In this document: in pieces, positions 6,612 through 14,364 of the stretch
How positions within the stretch are numbered: position 1 is the first letter of the stretch
Layout: every line of letters starts with the position of its first letter
Source: Nitrosopumilus sp. LS_AOA
Lineage (GTDB): Archaea; Thermoproteota; Nitrososphaeria; Nitrososphaerales; Nitrosopumilaceae
Length of the DNA stretch: 47,098 nucleotides
Direction of reading: 5' to 3'
Assembly: GCA_001543015.1 (NCBI GenBank)
Contig: LFLC01000004.1
Coordinates: 1-47,098 of the forward strand
Notes under the pieces: model-generated
Databases searched by the model: none
Seen by the model: only the letters and a program-made list of their open reading frames with translations
What the model was told of the DNA's origin: nothing
Position numbers and translations under genes: made by a program

Positions 6612-7262
6612 ATGGTCGATATTTCTAAAGATGAACTAATCAAAAATCTAGACTCATTGCATGAAAGACTGTTTAAAATGATTCCAAAACCTATTGATGA
6701 TGGGAATCTCAATAATGTTGAATTAGAAATTTCTGGTATGATGTATGATGTGCAATATTTCAAAGGACTGATACAGATTACATATCCATTAGAAACAATG
6801 GGAAAAGCATTACTAGTGAATCCCGCCAATGTTGGGCGAATACGACATGTTGAGTTGTTTGTTCAGCGTACAGATTTCAATATGCGTAAATCATTCATAA
6901 CAATAATGCAATTTAATTTAGAAACATTGTTGGGGATTATTGCAAAAGAACACGAAATAACTTTTAGTAAAAACACACCAATTCTTAAGAGATACAATAC
7001 AACCATGAATTTCTTTACAATTACAACGAATAATTATCAATCATTGTTAAAGACGTATCATTATGTAAGAAACACATTACATGCTGGAACAAAGATAAAA
7101 GATGATTTTGGACCACACAGTTACAAAGGATGTACGTTTGAAGCAAAGAAAGGACAAGGTTACATCGAGTTTGCAGATTGGAGACATTTTACATGGTTTA
7201 CATCTGAGGTGCTAGAAATTTATGAAAAAATACTAACGTCTGAAAAATACAAATTAAAGTAG
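6612..7262 (+). CDS. Hypothetical helical protein, possibly HEPN-like
   Basis: A 216-residue, mostly helical soluble protein. Near residue 153 it contains YHYVRNTLHAGTKIKDDFG. An R-N-x-x-H sequence ending a helix recalls the catalytic R..H motif of HEPN RNase and abortive-infection families, although canonical HEPN spacing is R-x4-6-H. The rest matches no family I know. Being paired with a membrane winged-helix protein inside an island would fit a defence or toxin-type role, but that is inference only. Confidence 0.5.
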   Translation: MVDISKDELIKNLDSLHERLFKMIPKPIDDGNLNNVELEISGMMYDVQYFKGLIQITYPLETMGKALLVNPANVGRIRHVELFVQRTDFNMRKSFITIMQFNLETLLGIIAKEHEITFSKNTPILKRYNTTMNFFTITTNNYQSLLKTYHYVRNTLHAGTKIKDDFGPHSYKGCTFEAKKGQGYIEFADWRHFTWFTSEVLEIYEKILTSEKYKLK

Positions 7263-7736
7263 TATATTTTCTCTAAGTTAATTTATCAGTTAACCAAAAC
7301 ATTAAAGTTTCTAATTACTTGTTAATTATTCATGTTGATCTGCAAGACAACAAACTTTTTGTAAATTTAATTCTCATATTATTTAAATTTTAATTGTATG
7401 AACCCGATTATACAACCGACACTAATCCGGTCGGGTCCGAACCATTTTTGAGACAATTAAAACTCTCATAGAGATTTGATGAATCAGTTCAACACTCATC
7501 ATGATTTTCATGAACTGGGAATTTGAAAGTAAAAGACCGTTATCTGATAGTCATTCAGTGGGGAGTGACAATAGGAAAGACAGCCCTTTACCTATTATTA
7601 TAATGTGAATGTATGATTTATGATTGGCGATCTAGTATATTGGTTTCAAAAAATATGATGATTTTTCATTCACTAGTACGATGTAATCAACGATCAAAAA
7701 GTGATTATAATGATATTATAATAAAAGCAATAGATT
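7263..7736. other. Gene-free region with several hairpins
   Basis: No coding frame is visible upstream of the helicase gene. CCGAC/GTCGG arms around 7417-7433 flank a 9-base loop and include the CCGGTCGG motif also seen at 79-86. CAGTTCA (about 7484) pairs perfectly with TGAACTG (about 7511). AATAGG...CCTATT (about 7570-7600) has AAG/CTT inside. The region may encode a structured RNA or hold the promoter and leader of the XPB-Bax1 operon. No C/D-box pair is clear. Confidence 0.3.
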
Positions 7737-9191
7737 TTGACATCCAATCCTTCTGCTACCCCAAAATTATTCTTTGATAAAGGCACAATTCGCATTGAAG
7801 ACAGCAAACTACTAAGTATTCCAGGCACAAAATTTGATGATAGAACCAAAGCACTCAGATCGTATGGTCTAAACTATTCAGAAATTATCGAGTATTTGAA
7901 AAAAAGTGATCTTGATTTTGTTGATAATGTTCCTGATTTCATTCCATCCCCTGTTTTCCAAATGAAAGATTTAGAATTACGAGATTATCAAAAACATGCA
8001 ATACACAATTGGGAAAAATCATCCATGAGGGGGTGTGTTATTTTACCTACGGGTGCAGGAAAAACTGCTATAGGAATTAAGGCAATTCAAAAAGTAAATG
8101 CATCTGCACTAGTGGTTGTTCCAACAATTGATTTAATGGATCAATGGGCAAACAACATTTCCAAATATCTATCAATTGATAATAACCAAAACTCACAAAA
8201 CATTTCTATTGGACGATTAGGTGGAGGAGAAGATAATCTTCAAGCAATTACTGTAGCAACATATGATTCAGCATATCTTCGAGCATCAACAATAGGAAAC
8301 CAATTCAAATTAATCATATTTGATGAAGTACACCATCTTCCAGCCCCTGGATACCGTTCTATTGCAGAACAATTCATTGCACAATACAGATTAGGATTAA
8401 CTGCAACAATAGAACGAGAAGATGAACTACATGAGTTGATTCCATATCTAACTGGTGGAGTTGTGTTTCGCCTTGGATCTAAAGAACTATCAGCACAAAA
8501 ACATTTAGCAGAATACACCATAGACCGAATACAAGTCAATCTAACTCCAGAAGAGCAAACAGAATACGAAGTTAACCATACAAAATTCTTAACCAATCTT
8601 AGACAGTTAGGATTTAAAGTTCCATCAATGTACAATCTCAAACGACTAATCATGATGTCAAACAAAAACAAGATTGCAAGAGAAGCAATGCTTGCACGAA
8701 ACAAAGCAAATGAAATCGCACTAAACAGCAAATCCAAAATAGATGAATTACAAAAAATATTACAGCAAAACAAAAAAATCAAAACAATAATTTTTACACA
8801 AAACAACAAAATGGTCTATACATTATCAAACAAATTCTTGATTCCCAATATCACTTACAGAACAATAAAAGAAGAAAGACGAGATGTTTTGGAGGGATTC
8901 AAGTCTGGTCGATATAACGTGGTAGTCACATCTAGAGTTTTAGATGAAGGAGTAGACGTTCCTGATGCAGAATTAGGCATAATTATGAGTGGCACAGGCA
9001 GTGGACGAGAGTTAATCCAGAGGCTAGGACGAATTCTAAGGCCAAAACAAGATGGTAGAAAGGCAAGACTAGTTGAGCTAGTCTCAAAACATACGCGAGA
9101 AACTAGCACCAGTGCAAAAAGAATAACTGCACTGAAAAAAAATTCAGAGATGGATAGTGGTTTTTCATCATCATCATCATATGGAAATTGA
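7737..9191 (+). CDS. xpb: XPB-type superfamily 2 DNA helicase
   Basis: A 484-residue archaeal XPB homologue starting at TTG. It is an ATP-dependent 3'-5' helicase/translocase used in nucleotide excision repair. Visible motifs: Q-like RDYQKHAI (82-89), Walker A LPTGAGKTA (103-111), Walker B DEVHH (196-200), motif III GLTAT (220-224) immediately followed by the XPB-specific RED motif (REDE, 227-230), and motif VI QRLGRILRP near 432-440. The N-terminal 70 residues correspond to the damage-recognition-like domain of archaeal XPB. The next gene encodes Bax1, its known nuclease partner, 48 bases downstream, giving the classic archaeal pair. The frames at 8240-8809 and 8855-9109 on the minus strand are shadows. 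Confidence 0.9.
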   Translation: MTSNPSATPKLFFDKGTIRIEDSKLLSIPGTKFDDRTKALRSYGLNYSEIIEYLKKSDLDFVDNVPDFIPSPVFQMKDLELRDYQKHAIHNWEKSSMRGCVILPTGAGKTAIGIKAIQKVNASALVVVPTIDLMDQWANNISKYLSIDNNQNSQNISIGRLGGGEDNLQAITVATYDSAYLRASTIGNQFKLIIFDEVHHLPAPGYRSIAEQFIAQYRLGLTATIEREDELHELIPYLTGGVVFRLGSKELSAQKHLAEYTIDRIQVNLTPEEQTEYEVNHTKFLTNLRQLGFKVPSMYNLKRLIMMSNKNKIAREAMLARNKANEIALNSKSKIDELQKILQQNKKIKTIIFTQNNKMVYTLSNKFLIPNITYRTIKEERRDVLEGFKSGRYNVVVTSRVLDEGVDVPDAELGIIMSGTGSGRELIQRLGRILRPKQDGRKARLVELVSKHTRETSTSAKRITALKKNSEMDSGFSSSSSYGN

Positions 9192-9239
9192 TAAAATGAT
9201 GTACAACAAAATTAAAAAAATTATTGAGGTGACATCCTA

Positions 9240-10931
9240 ATGCTTTCATCTGAATTATTACGTACCAAAATTAGTAGAGGTAAGATAACTCCATTATTTT
9301 GTAGCACTGACTTTGGAAATGGAACTGATTATGAACTAGCCAATAAACTAATTGTACTTTTTACAAATGCTCAAAAAAATAAACAATATAAAGGAGATTT
9401 ATTGCAAAAAATTAAACTACTTGAATCAGAATATGATTACAAACTAGTACGTGGTTTCTTTGCATTATTAGAGCGGCGTTCCGTTTTTGGACAATTAAAC
9501 TCATCATCATCTATTGCAACTCCAATGTTCATAAGACAAAAATTATTTGAGAAATCCTCAAAACAGGGTTTAGCTTTGTCTATCCCACAAAGAAAAGATA
9601 TCATCCAACAAATTGCAACTCAGATGCATATTTCATCTGATGATGTTGAAAATATAATGTGGAGTGACAAAGATGAGAATCTTGTACTGACACAATTTGA
9701 TATTATTAATACTAAAGATCTAATCTTGTGGTATAATCTTTCATTGTTTCAAACACTTCTTTTCAAATGTACACGATTAGAATTTTATGTAAAAGGTGGA
9801 ATCTACTGGAAACAAGTTTTACGTAATGTCAAAAGATATGGCTTGATGTATAATTTGGAATATTATTCTGATGGTAACTCCGATGATGATGATTCTATAA
9901 AATGTGTTTTAGAAGGACCGCTCAGTCTTTTCAAAATGACTGATAGATACGGTACATCAATGGCTAAATTATTGCCCTCAATTGTAGGCACACCCATCTG
10001 GAAAATCAATGGCTCAATAGTGAAAAAGTATGATGACGGACAAAAAATCTATTCATTTGAATTATCAAATAAAGATACACAAGAATTTCTTCGCTCAACA
10101 ATAGATGTGACATCCCAAAATGATGATAATAACGTAGGAAATAACGCCTATGATGATAATTATGTTTATGATAGTTCTACAGAAACAGCATTTGCAAAGA
10201 AATTTCATCAACACTTTGATCAAAATGACAAGTTTACATGGAAACTTTCTCGTGAACCAGATCCATTAATTGCAGATGGCAAAGCTATGATTCCTGATTT
10301 TCTATTTGAACGATTTGGACGTAAAGTATATTTTGAAATTGTAGGCTTTTGGACAAAAGAATATCTTGAAAGAAAAGCAGCTAAACTCAAAACATTATTT
10401 GAGGACAATGAAAAAAATAACAACTCCCACAAAAATATTGATTTATTGGTAGCTGTAAACTCTGAATTGTCATGTTCACAAATAGAAACTATTTCAAAAG
10501 ATAAAATTTTTACTTTTAAAAAAGAAGTATCACTAAAACCAATCTTAGAACATCTAAAAAAAATAGATGCAGAAATTACTGCAGAAAAGATTGATGATAC
10601 TCAAATTAAATTAGATGAAAACAGTTTGGATTTAATTTCTATAAAACAAATAGCTCATGAGCATTCTATTCCAGAATCTGCAGCATTAAAGATTCTTCAC
10701 ACTGATTATCCTGATAATTATATTACAATTGGTTCTTATCTAATTTCAAAAGAAAAAACTAATTTGATAAATAGTTCACTTGATGGAATTTCTAAATTTC
10801 TTCAAGCTTGTACTGTTATGACATCTCATAATATTCCTGATTCGTGTCATGCTGATTTATTATCACAGTTGGGTTATGATGTACTTTGGAATGATTTAGA
10901 TCCTAATAATGCAACAATAGGAAAAAAATAA
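9240..10931 (+). CDS. bax1: Bax1 nuclease (XPB partner, DUF790)
   Basis: A 563-residue protein starting at ATG. The start MLSSELLRTKISRGKITPLF matches the usual opening of Bax1/DUF790 proteins. A nuclease core of the PD-(D/E)xK type is visible: E315, then IPDFLFERFGRKVYFEIVGF with D353 and E366, followed by WTKEYLERKAAKL with a candidate Lys. Bax1 binds XPB and incises DNA at bubbles, so the two can act together in nucleotide excision repair. There is an Asp/Asn-rich insert near residues 293-312. It forms an operon with xpb. Confidence 0.88.
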   Translation: MLSSELLRTKISRGKITPLFCSTDFGNGTDYELANKLIVLFTNAQKNKQYKGDLLQKIKLLESEYDYKLVRGFFALLERRSVFGQLNSSSSIATPMFIRQKLFEKSSKQGLALSIPQRKDIIQQIATQMHISSDDVENIMWSDKDENLVLTQFDIINTKDLILWYNLSLFQTLLFKCTRLEFYVKGGIYWKQVLRNVKRYGLMYNLEYYSDGNSDDDDSIKCVLEGPLSLFKMTDRYGTSMAKLLPSIVGTPIWKINGSIVKKYDDGQKIYSFELSNKDTQEFLRSTIDVTSQNDDNNVGNNAYDDNYVYDSSTETAFAKKFHQHFDQNDKFTWKLSREPDPLIADGKAMIPDFLFERFGRKVYFEIVGFWTKEYLERKAAKLKTLFEDNEKNNNSHKNIDLLVAVNSELSCSQIETISKDKIFTFKKEVSLKPILEHLKKIDAEITAEKIDDTQIKLDENSLDLISIKQIAHEHSIPESAALKILHTDYPDNYITIGSYLISKEKTNLINSSLDGISKFLQACTVMTSHNIPDSCHADLLSQLGYDVLWNDLDPNNATIGKK

Positions 10932-10957
10932 TCAAAAATCCTAAATTTATTTTTAGA

Positions 10958-11110
10958 TTAACTTGAGTCTGATTGTTCCACTAGACGTTGAATTCCATAT
11001 TCAAAAGCATGAGATCTATTAGCGAATTTTCTAATCTTTATTTGTGAATCAATCCATTTGAGCAAGTCATCAGATACTGCAATACTGACTTTTTCTTTTC
11101 CTTTTGCCAT
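10958..11110 (-). CDS. Ribbon-helix-helix regulator
   Basis: A 50-residue frame, ATG at 11110 and TAA at 10958-10960. The order is a basic N-terminus (MAKGKEKV), one beta strand (VSIAV), helix one (DDLLKWIDSQIKIRKFA), a turn (NRSH) and helix two (AFEYGIQRLVEQ). This is the Arc/CopG ribbon-helix-helix fold, with SHAFEYGI in the usual 'S..ea.r.al' position. It is expected to bind short inverted repeats as a dimer. Two such repeats lie between it and the divergent gene at 11389 (11111-11130 and 11161-11236). It converges with bax1, 26 bases away. Confidence 0.75.
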   Translation of the reverse strand: MAKGKEKVSIAVSDDLLKWIDSQIKIRKFANRSHAFEYGIQRLVEQSDSS

Positions 11111-11130
11111 TACGAATTTCCTCGTTCGTA
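11111..11130. promoter_or_regulatory. Inverted repeat abutting the RHH start codon
   Basis: TACGAA (11111-11116) and TTCGTA (11125-11130) are perfect arms with an 8-base spacer, directly upstream of the ATG of the ribbon-helix-helix gene. The position fits an autoregulatory operator. Confidence 0.4.
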
Positions 11131-11160
11131 TTGATTAATTCTTGATTTGTTCATTCTGAA

Positions 11161-11236
11161 ATTACTACTCAGTAGCAATATGGAAGATTTAACTAGGTGT
11201 AAGACTGGTTACTACTTGGTAGTAATGAGTAGTAAT
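11161..11236. promoter_or_regulatory. Cluster of TTACTAC/GTAGTAA operator-like palindromes
   Basis: A perfect 17-base palindrome, TTACTAC-TTG-GTAGTAA, lies at 11209-11225. A near copy, TTACTACTCAGTAGCAA, lies at 11162-11178, and a further half-site, GAGTAGTAAT, at 11227-11236. They sit between the divergent ribbon-helix-helix gene and the gene at 11389. Multiple short inverted repeats are the usual target of ribbon-helix-helix dimers. The plus-strand frame 11147-11392, which runs through these repeats, is probably not a gene. Confidence 0.5.
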
Positions 11237-11388
11237 ATGATATACGTGAATTTGGGAATAATCCTCGTTTTTTCAATTTTAATGTCTAAATCTATTCTCA
11301 AACATCAGATAATAATTCACACATCATTCCACAACGGATTAAAAATACAACAAAATTTTGAGCAATTTCTAATGGAGTTCCTTACCTC

Positions 11389-11871
11389 ATGAAAGATATT
11401 CCATTATGGGAAAATGAAGAGAATCTTTTAGAGGCCAAAATAGGATTACCTGGAATAATTACTAATTCTGCTGGAGGTCGTACGGGAAAATTAATGATTA
11501 CTAATCAAAGAATAGTATGTTCTTTTCCCGGATTAGGATTATTTTATGGAATGCCACATGACCTGATAACTAGTTTCAAATGGGATTTAGGATTCATGAA
11601 GGGTGGAAATTTCAAGATAACTTGGTTTGTAAACCAACAAAGTACCCAAATACACTATCAGACAAATCATAAAAAGAAAATTGTAAGAATACTTGAAAAA
11701 ATGCCATACTATGATCAACCTGCGGTACTAAAACCTTGGTCTGGTGATATACAAGAAACTGATCTTACTGTTGTCCCAAATGATCTTGTAACTATTTTAA
11801 AAATCAGATATGCTAAAGGCGAAATCTCAAAAGAAGAATTTGAAAAAATGAAAAAAGTCTTGACAGAATAA
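11389..11871 (+). CDS. PH/GRAM-like protein with C-terminal SHOCT motif
   Basis: A 160-residue soluble protein. Residues 15-110 have the pattern of a bacterial/archaeal PH-like (GRAM-type) domain: GKLMITNQRIVCSF, then a turn-rich strand region. Residues 130-158 (DLVTILKIRYAKGEISKEEF) match the short SHOCT helix-turn-helix motif often found at protein ends and thought to mediate oligomerisation. It lies downstream of the palindromic operator cluster, so it may be controlled by the divergent ribbon-helix-helix protein. The next gene starts after one base. Confidence 0.65.
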   Translation: MKDIPLWENEENLLEAKIGLPGIITNSAGGRTGKLMITNQRIVCSFPGLGLFYGMPHDLITSFKWDLGFMKGGNFKITWFVNQQSTQIHYQTNHKKKIVRILEKMPYYDQPAVLKPWSGDIQETDLTVVPNDLVTILKIRYAKGEISKEEFEKMKKVLTE

Positions 11872-11872
11872 A

Positions 11873-12058
11873 ATGGAAAAAAGAAAATGGAATACTGTCC
11901 CTAAAAAGTGGAATTGTTGTGATGAGTTGGTATCCCCAAAAGATTTGGGAATACATTATCTAAAAAAACATTCAACTGGGTGTAATTGGAATGGTGATGC
12001 TAAAAAATTAATGTTAATTGTAACAGGATTTATTGTTGGAATATTTTTGATGGCGTAA
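11873..12058 (+). CDS. Small zinc-finger-like protein with membrane anchor
   Basis: A 61-residue protein. The N-terminal half has Cys and His residues spaced like a C2H2-type finger (NCCDELVSPKDLGIHYLKKH, then STGC). The C-terminal 17 residues (LMLIVTGFIVGIFLMA) are one transmembrane helix. It begins one base after the stop of the PH/SHOCT gene and is almost certainly co-transcribed. I infer a small membrane-bound accessory to the preceding protein. Function unknown. Confidence 0.55.
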   Translation: MEKRKWNTVPKKWNCCDELVSPKDLGIHYLKKHSTGCNWNGDAKKLMLIVTGFIVGIFLMA

Positions 12059-12105
12059 AACAAAGATGAGATGAGATAATACGAGATACAAACAAAAATT
12101 TATCG

Positions 12106-12127
12106 TATGATCAAAATTTTGATCATA
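12106..12127. repeat. Palindromic repeat, copy 1
   Basis: A perfect 22-base palindrome with arms TATGATCAAAA / TTTTGATCATA, preceded by CG. It is identical over these bases to copy 3 at 12953-12974. Confidence 0.6.
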
Positions 12128-12236
12128 GAATAATCCATTAGAAAATGGGAAATATAGAAATTGAAAAGCCTATATCTATGTTATAGTTCTTGTTTGTATA
12201 TTATTTAGAATTACGTTACCTGATAGAACATTCGTG

Positions 12237-12308
12237 TTTCAAAAATAAATGAAAGTTACCAATACGTAATCAAAATTTTAATTATATATTAGACAAAAGG
12301 TCGTAAAC
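12237..12308. repeat. Palindromic repeat with flanks, copy 2
   Basis: The palindrome TAATCAAAATTTTAATTA (12267-12284, one mismatch) lies in a longer repeat unit shared with copy 4. The upstream flank TTTCAAnAATAAATGAAAGT (12237-12256) matches 13065-13084 with one difference, and the downstream AGACAAAAGG(T/C)(C/T)GTAA also matches. Confidence 0.6.
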
Positions 12309-12407
12309 GGTTATGTGATTTCAATTTATTCCAATAGAACTAATTTTATGTCAATACTTCATTGGGCTCCATTTGGTTCTCTTTTTAGTCGAATCTCACT
12401 ACGCCCA

Positions 12408-12454
12408 GATTCCCTTAAAGAATCACAAAATGGTTACAAATGATAACCATTTTT
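12408..12454 (+). other. Two adjacent hairpins, the second with a T-run
   Basis: GATTC (12408-12412) pairs with GAATC (12420-12424). Then AAAATGGTTA (12427-12436) pairs perfectly with TAACCATTTT (12444-12453) around a 7-base loop and continues into T. The second resembles a terminator. It shares its context with the hairpin at 12592-12608. Confidence 0.4.
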
Positions 12455-12470
12455 CATCAATAGAATAAGA

Positions 12471-12528
12471 CTCAAGGTTTGTTCTTGGGGGAACGTGACA
12501 GATAATGGAAATTACCACGACCCTTGAG
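12471..12528 (+). ncRNA. Candidate three-way-junction RNA
   Basis: CTCAAGG (12471-12477) pairs perfectly with CCTTGAG (12522-12528). Inside are GTTC (12481-12484) / GAAC (12491-12494) with loop TTGGGG, and TAAT (12503-12506) / ATTA (12511-12514) closed by the GNRA-type tetraloop GGAA. The closed multi-helix layout is more organised than expected by chance, but I know no RNA family with it. Confidence 0.35.
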
Positions 12529-12591
12529 CCTATGATATTATCATATTAGATGAATAAATCTATGATCATTGATATTTTGAAATCTCAAAAT

Positions 12592-12614
12592 GGTTTCACT
12601 GTGAAACCCTTTTT
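12592..12614 (+). terminator. Hairpin followed by T-run
   Basis: GGTTTCAC and GTGAAACC (12592-12608) form perfect arms around one T, so a hairpin with a 5-base loop is possible, followed by CTTTTT. The preceding AATCTCAAAAT matches the context of the 12427 hairpin, so the two are related copies. Confidence 0.4.
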
Positions 12615-12952
12615 GAATTTTTTAGGTGTAATATTTCCTAAAATCTGCTAATTTTCCAGATTTTAAAAAAAAGTTACTCAAAATTCAGAGTTAAATTCTA
12701 TTTGAATCAATTTTGATTTAACATGAAGTTATTCCAAAACATCAAAGATCGTATTACTAAATTCATCAATAATAGGGAAATCACTAACGTTAATTTTTAT
12801 TTCATGTTTGTCTCATTTAGAATTAATACGAAAAAGTAACAGAGATATTATAATTTCCAAGATTCCACTACCAAATCCACAAACTGTCAAAATGTAAACT
12901 TTGAATTCAGTCATAAAATGAAATGTACAATTTGATAAAGGAGGATGTAACG

Positions 12953-13017
12953 TATGATCAAAATTTTGATCATATGATTCCTAATTAAAATTCTAAAGGC
13001 CGTAAGGAGGAACGATA
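12953..13017. repeat. Palindromic repeat, copy 3
   Basis: The palindrome at 12953-12974 is identical to copy 1. It is followed at about 12996-13017 by AAAGGCCGTAAGGAGGAACGA, which matches AAAGGCTGTAAGGAGAAACGA after copy 4 with two differences. Confidence 0.6.
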
Positions 13018-13064
13018 CCTGAATGAAATGAGGGGGCAGTTATGACTGAAGGCCCATATTTGTA

Positions 13065-13146
13065 TTTCAAGAATAAATGAAAGTCGCTGTCACGTAATCA
13101 AAATTTTGATTATGTGATAGACAAAAGGCTGTAAGGAGAAACGACA
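13065..13146. repeat. Palindromic repeat with both flanks, copy 4
   Basis: The core at 13091-13116 has arms CACgTAATCAAAA / TTTTGATTAtGTG with one mismatched pair. It carries the upstream flank shared with copy 2 and the downstream GTAAGGAG flank shared with copy 3, so it is the most complete unit. It ends about 80 bases before the small basic gene at 13225. Confidence 0.6.
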
Positions 13147-13224
13147 TAACACATACGGTTAGAAGTAAAATTAGAAAATAAAATGATAATCTTGTTACTT
13201 AAATCTAATCCAAGATTACATTGT

Positions 13225-13455
13225 ATGACCAAAGACAAAATATTATTTTCCACAATCATCAAAAAAAATAAAACAAAATCAAGCAATTCAACAAAAATCA
13301 CAATTCCAAAATTAGCTATTCAAGCATTTGATTCCAAACCACATTATTTTGAACTCAGAGTATTTCCAGATAGAATTGAACTCAGACCACATGAATTCAA
13401 ATTTGTTAGTGGGAAAAGTAAATTAACAAAAACAAAGAAAAAAAAGAACAAATGA
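13225..13455 (+). CDS. Small basic protein, AbrB-like fold suspected
   Basis: A 76-residue protein from the ATG at 13225; an upstream ATG at 13183 would add 14 residues. The middle (STKITIPKLAIQAFD, then FELRVFPDRIELRP) resembles the swapped-hairpin AbrB/SpoVT pattern of a 'T.r.tIPk..' strand followed by 'v.i....i.l.p'. The C-terminus is a run of Lys (KLTKTKKKKNK) suited to contacting DNA. It follows the palindromic repeat array, so it may bind it. The family call is tentative. Confidence 0.5.
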   Translation: MTKDKILFSTIIKKNKTKSSNSTKITIPKLAIQAFDSKPHYFELRVFPDRIELRPHEFKFVSGKSKLTKTKKKKNK

Positions 13456-13603
13456 AAAAACACAATATAGTATATTGCGAATCTTTTATTTTTTTGGTGA
13501 TTTTTTGGTTTATTGTAGATATTTTCATAAAGTATGATGTTTTCATGCCTAGTTTATTGAAGTTTGATGACAATATGGAAAATTGAAAGTAGGGTACACT
13601 ATG

Positions 13604-13660
13604 TTACTTGTATCACTAATGTTACAGGGGTTACTGGCATTACTTGTATCACTAATGTTA
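13604..13660. repeat. Perfect 21-base direct repeat upstream of AbrB-like gene
   Basis: Two identical 21-base copies lie at 13604-13624 and 13640-13660 (core TACTTGTATCACTAATG), spaced 36 bases start to start, with a degenerate TTACTGG / TTACCTG echo between and after them. They end about 80 bases before the AbrB-like gene at 13739, so they could be its operator or iteron-like sites. Confidence 0.6.
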
Positions 13661-13738
13661 TTGAGATTACCTGTAGGAACATATTTCATCATTTATTCCA
13701 CAAAATAACCCCTTAAACCAAACATAATCATAGGTATT

Positions 13739-14245
13739 GTGAAAAACCAAAGTAATACTGAGATTGAGGTGAGAAAAATCACCAGAGTAGGTTCTAAAAG
13801 AAATAGTTGGATAGTTACAATCCCACCAAAGTTTATCAAGGATTTGGGAATGGAAGATAGTTTTGTAACTTTTCAAATTATAAAAAAAATGATCATAATT
13901 ACAAAAGTAACAAGTAAAGTCACTAGAAAAAAATTAGATATCATTGAATCTCAAAACATTTCTGAAGAATCTACAACAACCAACAATGAGATGAAAACAG
14001 AATCACCAATGGAAGCATATGATAGGAGAATTGAGGATTTCAAACGTGGTAAAAAACCAGATGAAGAACATACTAGGATTGAAGATGAAAGAATAGATAA
14101 GATATTAGATGGTGTTGAAGAGCAATACGAAGAGAATAATACAAAAGAAATGAAGAGAATACTAAAGTCATCAACTGAAAAACAAAATGAGAAAGATAGA
14201 ATAAGCAAATTGATAGAGGATTCAGTAAATAAAATAGAACTTTAG
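13739..14245 (+). CDS. AbrB/SpoVT-type DNA-binding protein with charged tail
   Basis: A 168-residue protein starting at GTG. Residues 10-55 are an AbrB-like domain: VRKITRVGSKRNSWIVTIPP with KFIKDLGMEDSFVTFQII. This is the typical 'TiP..ik.lg...gd.v' pattern. The remaining 110 residues are highly charged and helical (Glu, Lys, Asp, Arg), probably a coiled coil or disordered. AbrB proteins bind DNA as dimers, and the direct repeats at 13604-13660 are a natural candidate target. It lies between the palindrome array and the integrase. Confidence 0.7.
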   Translation: MKNQSNTEIEVRKITRVGSKRNSWIVTIPPKFIKDLGMEDSFVTFQIIKKMIIITKVTSKVTRKKLDIIESQNISEESTTTNNEMKTESPMEAYDRRIEDFKRGKKPDEEHTRIEDERIDKILDGVEEQYEENNTKEMKRILKSSTEKQNEKDRISKLIEDSVNKIEL

Positions 14246-14364
14246 TTCAGTGGATTGTAAATAATAAAGATCATGGATCCTACTAATCACAGATGTGGGA
14301 TTCGTACTTTACATGATACTATTTTTTGAATAAATGATTTTTCACGGTAAAATTCTATTTTTGA

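Larger units (their letters stand above)
12059..13182. other. 1.1-kb gene-free region full of palindromes and hairpins
   Basis: No frame here looks coding. The region holds four copies of an A+T-rich palindrome (12106-12127, 12267-12284, 12953-12974, 13091-13116) with shared flanks, plus a run of hairpins at 12408-12608. A weaker related AATCAATTTTGATT sits near 12705. A GTAAGGAG(G/A)AACGA motif follows two of the palindromes. The concentration of structure next to AbrB-like genes and an integrase suggests a maintenance or regulatory site of a mobile element, or unannotated RNAs. Confidence 0.45.

Noticed and set aside
7390-7440. Possible tRNA fragment or left attachment site (GAACCCGA)
   Set aside because: Only about eight bases match the tRNA-Glu 3' end, within chance for this length.
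8240-9109. Minus-strand frames inside the helicase
   Set aside because: Shadows of a gene with complete helicase motifs.
11147-11392. 81-residue plus-strand frame
   Set aside because: It runs through the palindromic operator cluster, has poor protein-like composition and overlaps the start of the gene at 11389.
12104-13118. MIKILI-type mini-peptides encoded in each palindrome
   Set aside because: The frame follows automatically from the palindrome sequence, and start codons are not kept in copies 2 and 4.
12059-13660. CRISPR array
   Set aside because: The repeats are palindromes and short direct repeats at irregular distances, without uniform spacers.
13667-13876. 69-residue minus-strand frame
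   Set aside because: It is antisense to the AbrB-like start and covers the direct repeat region.
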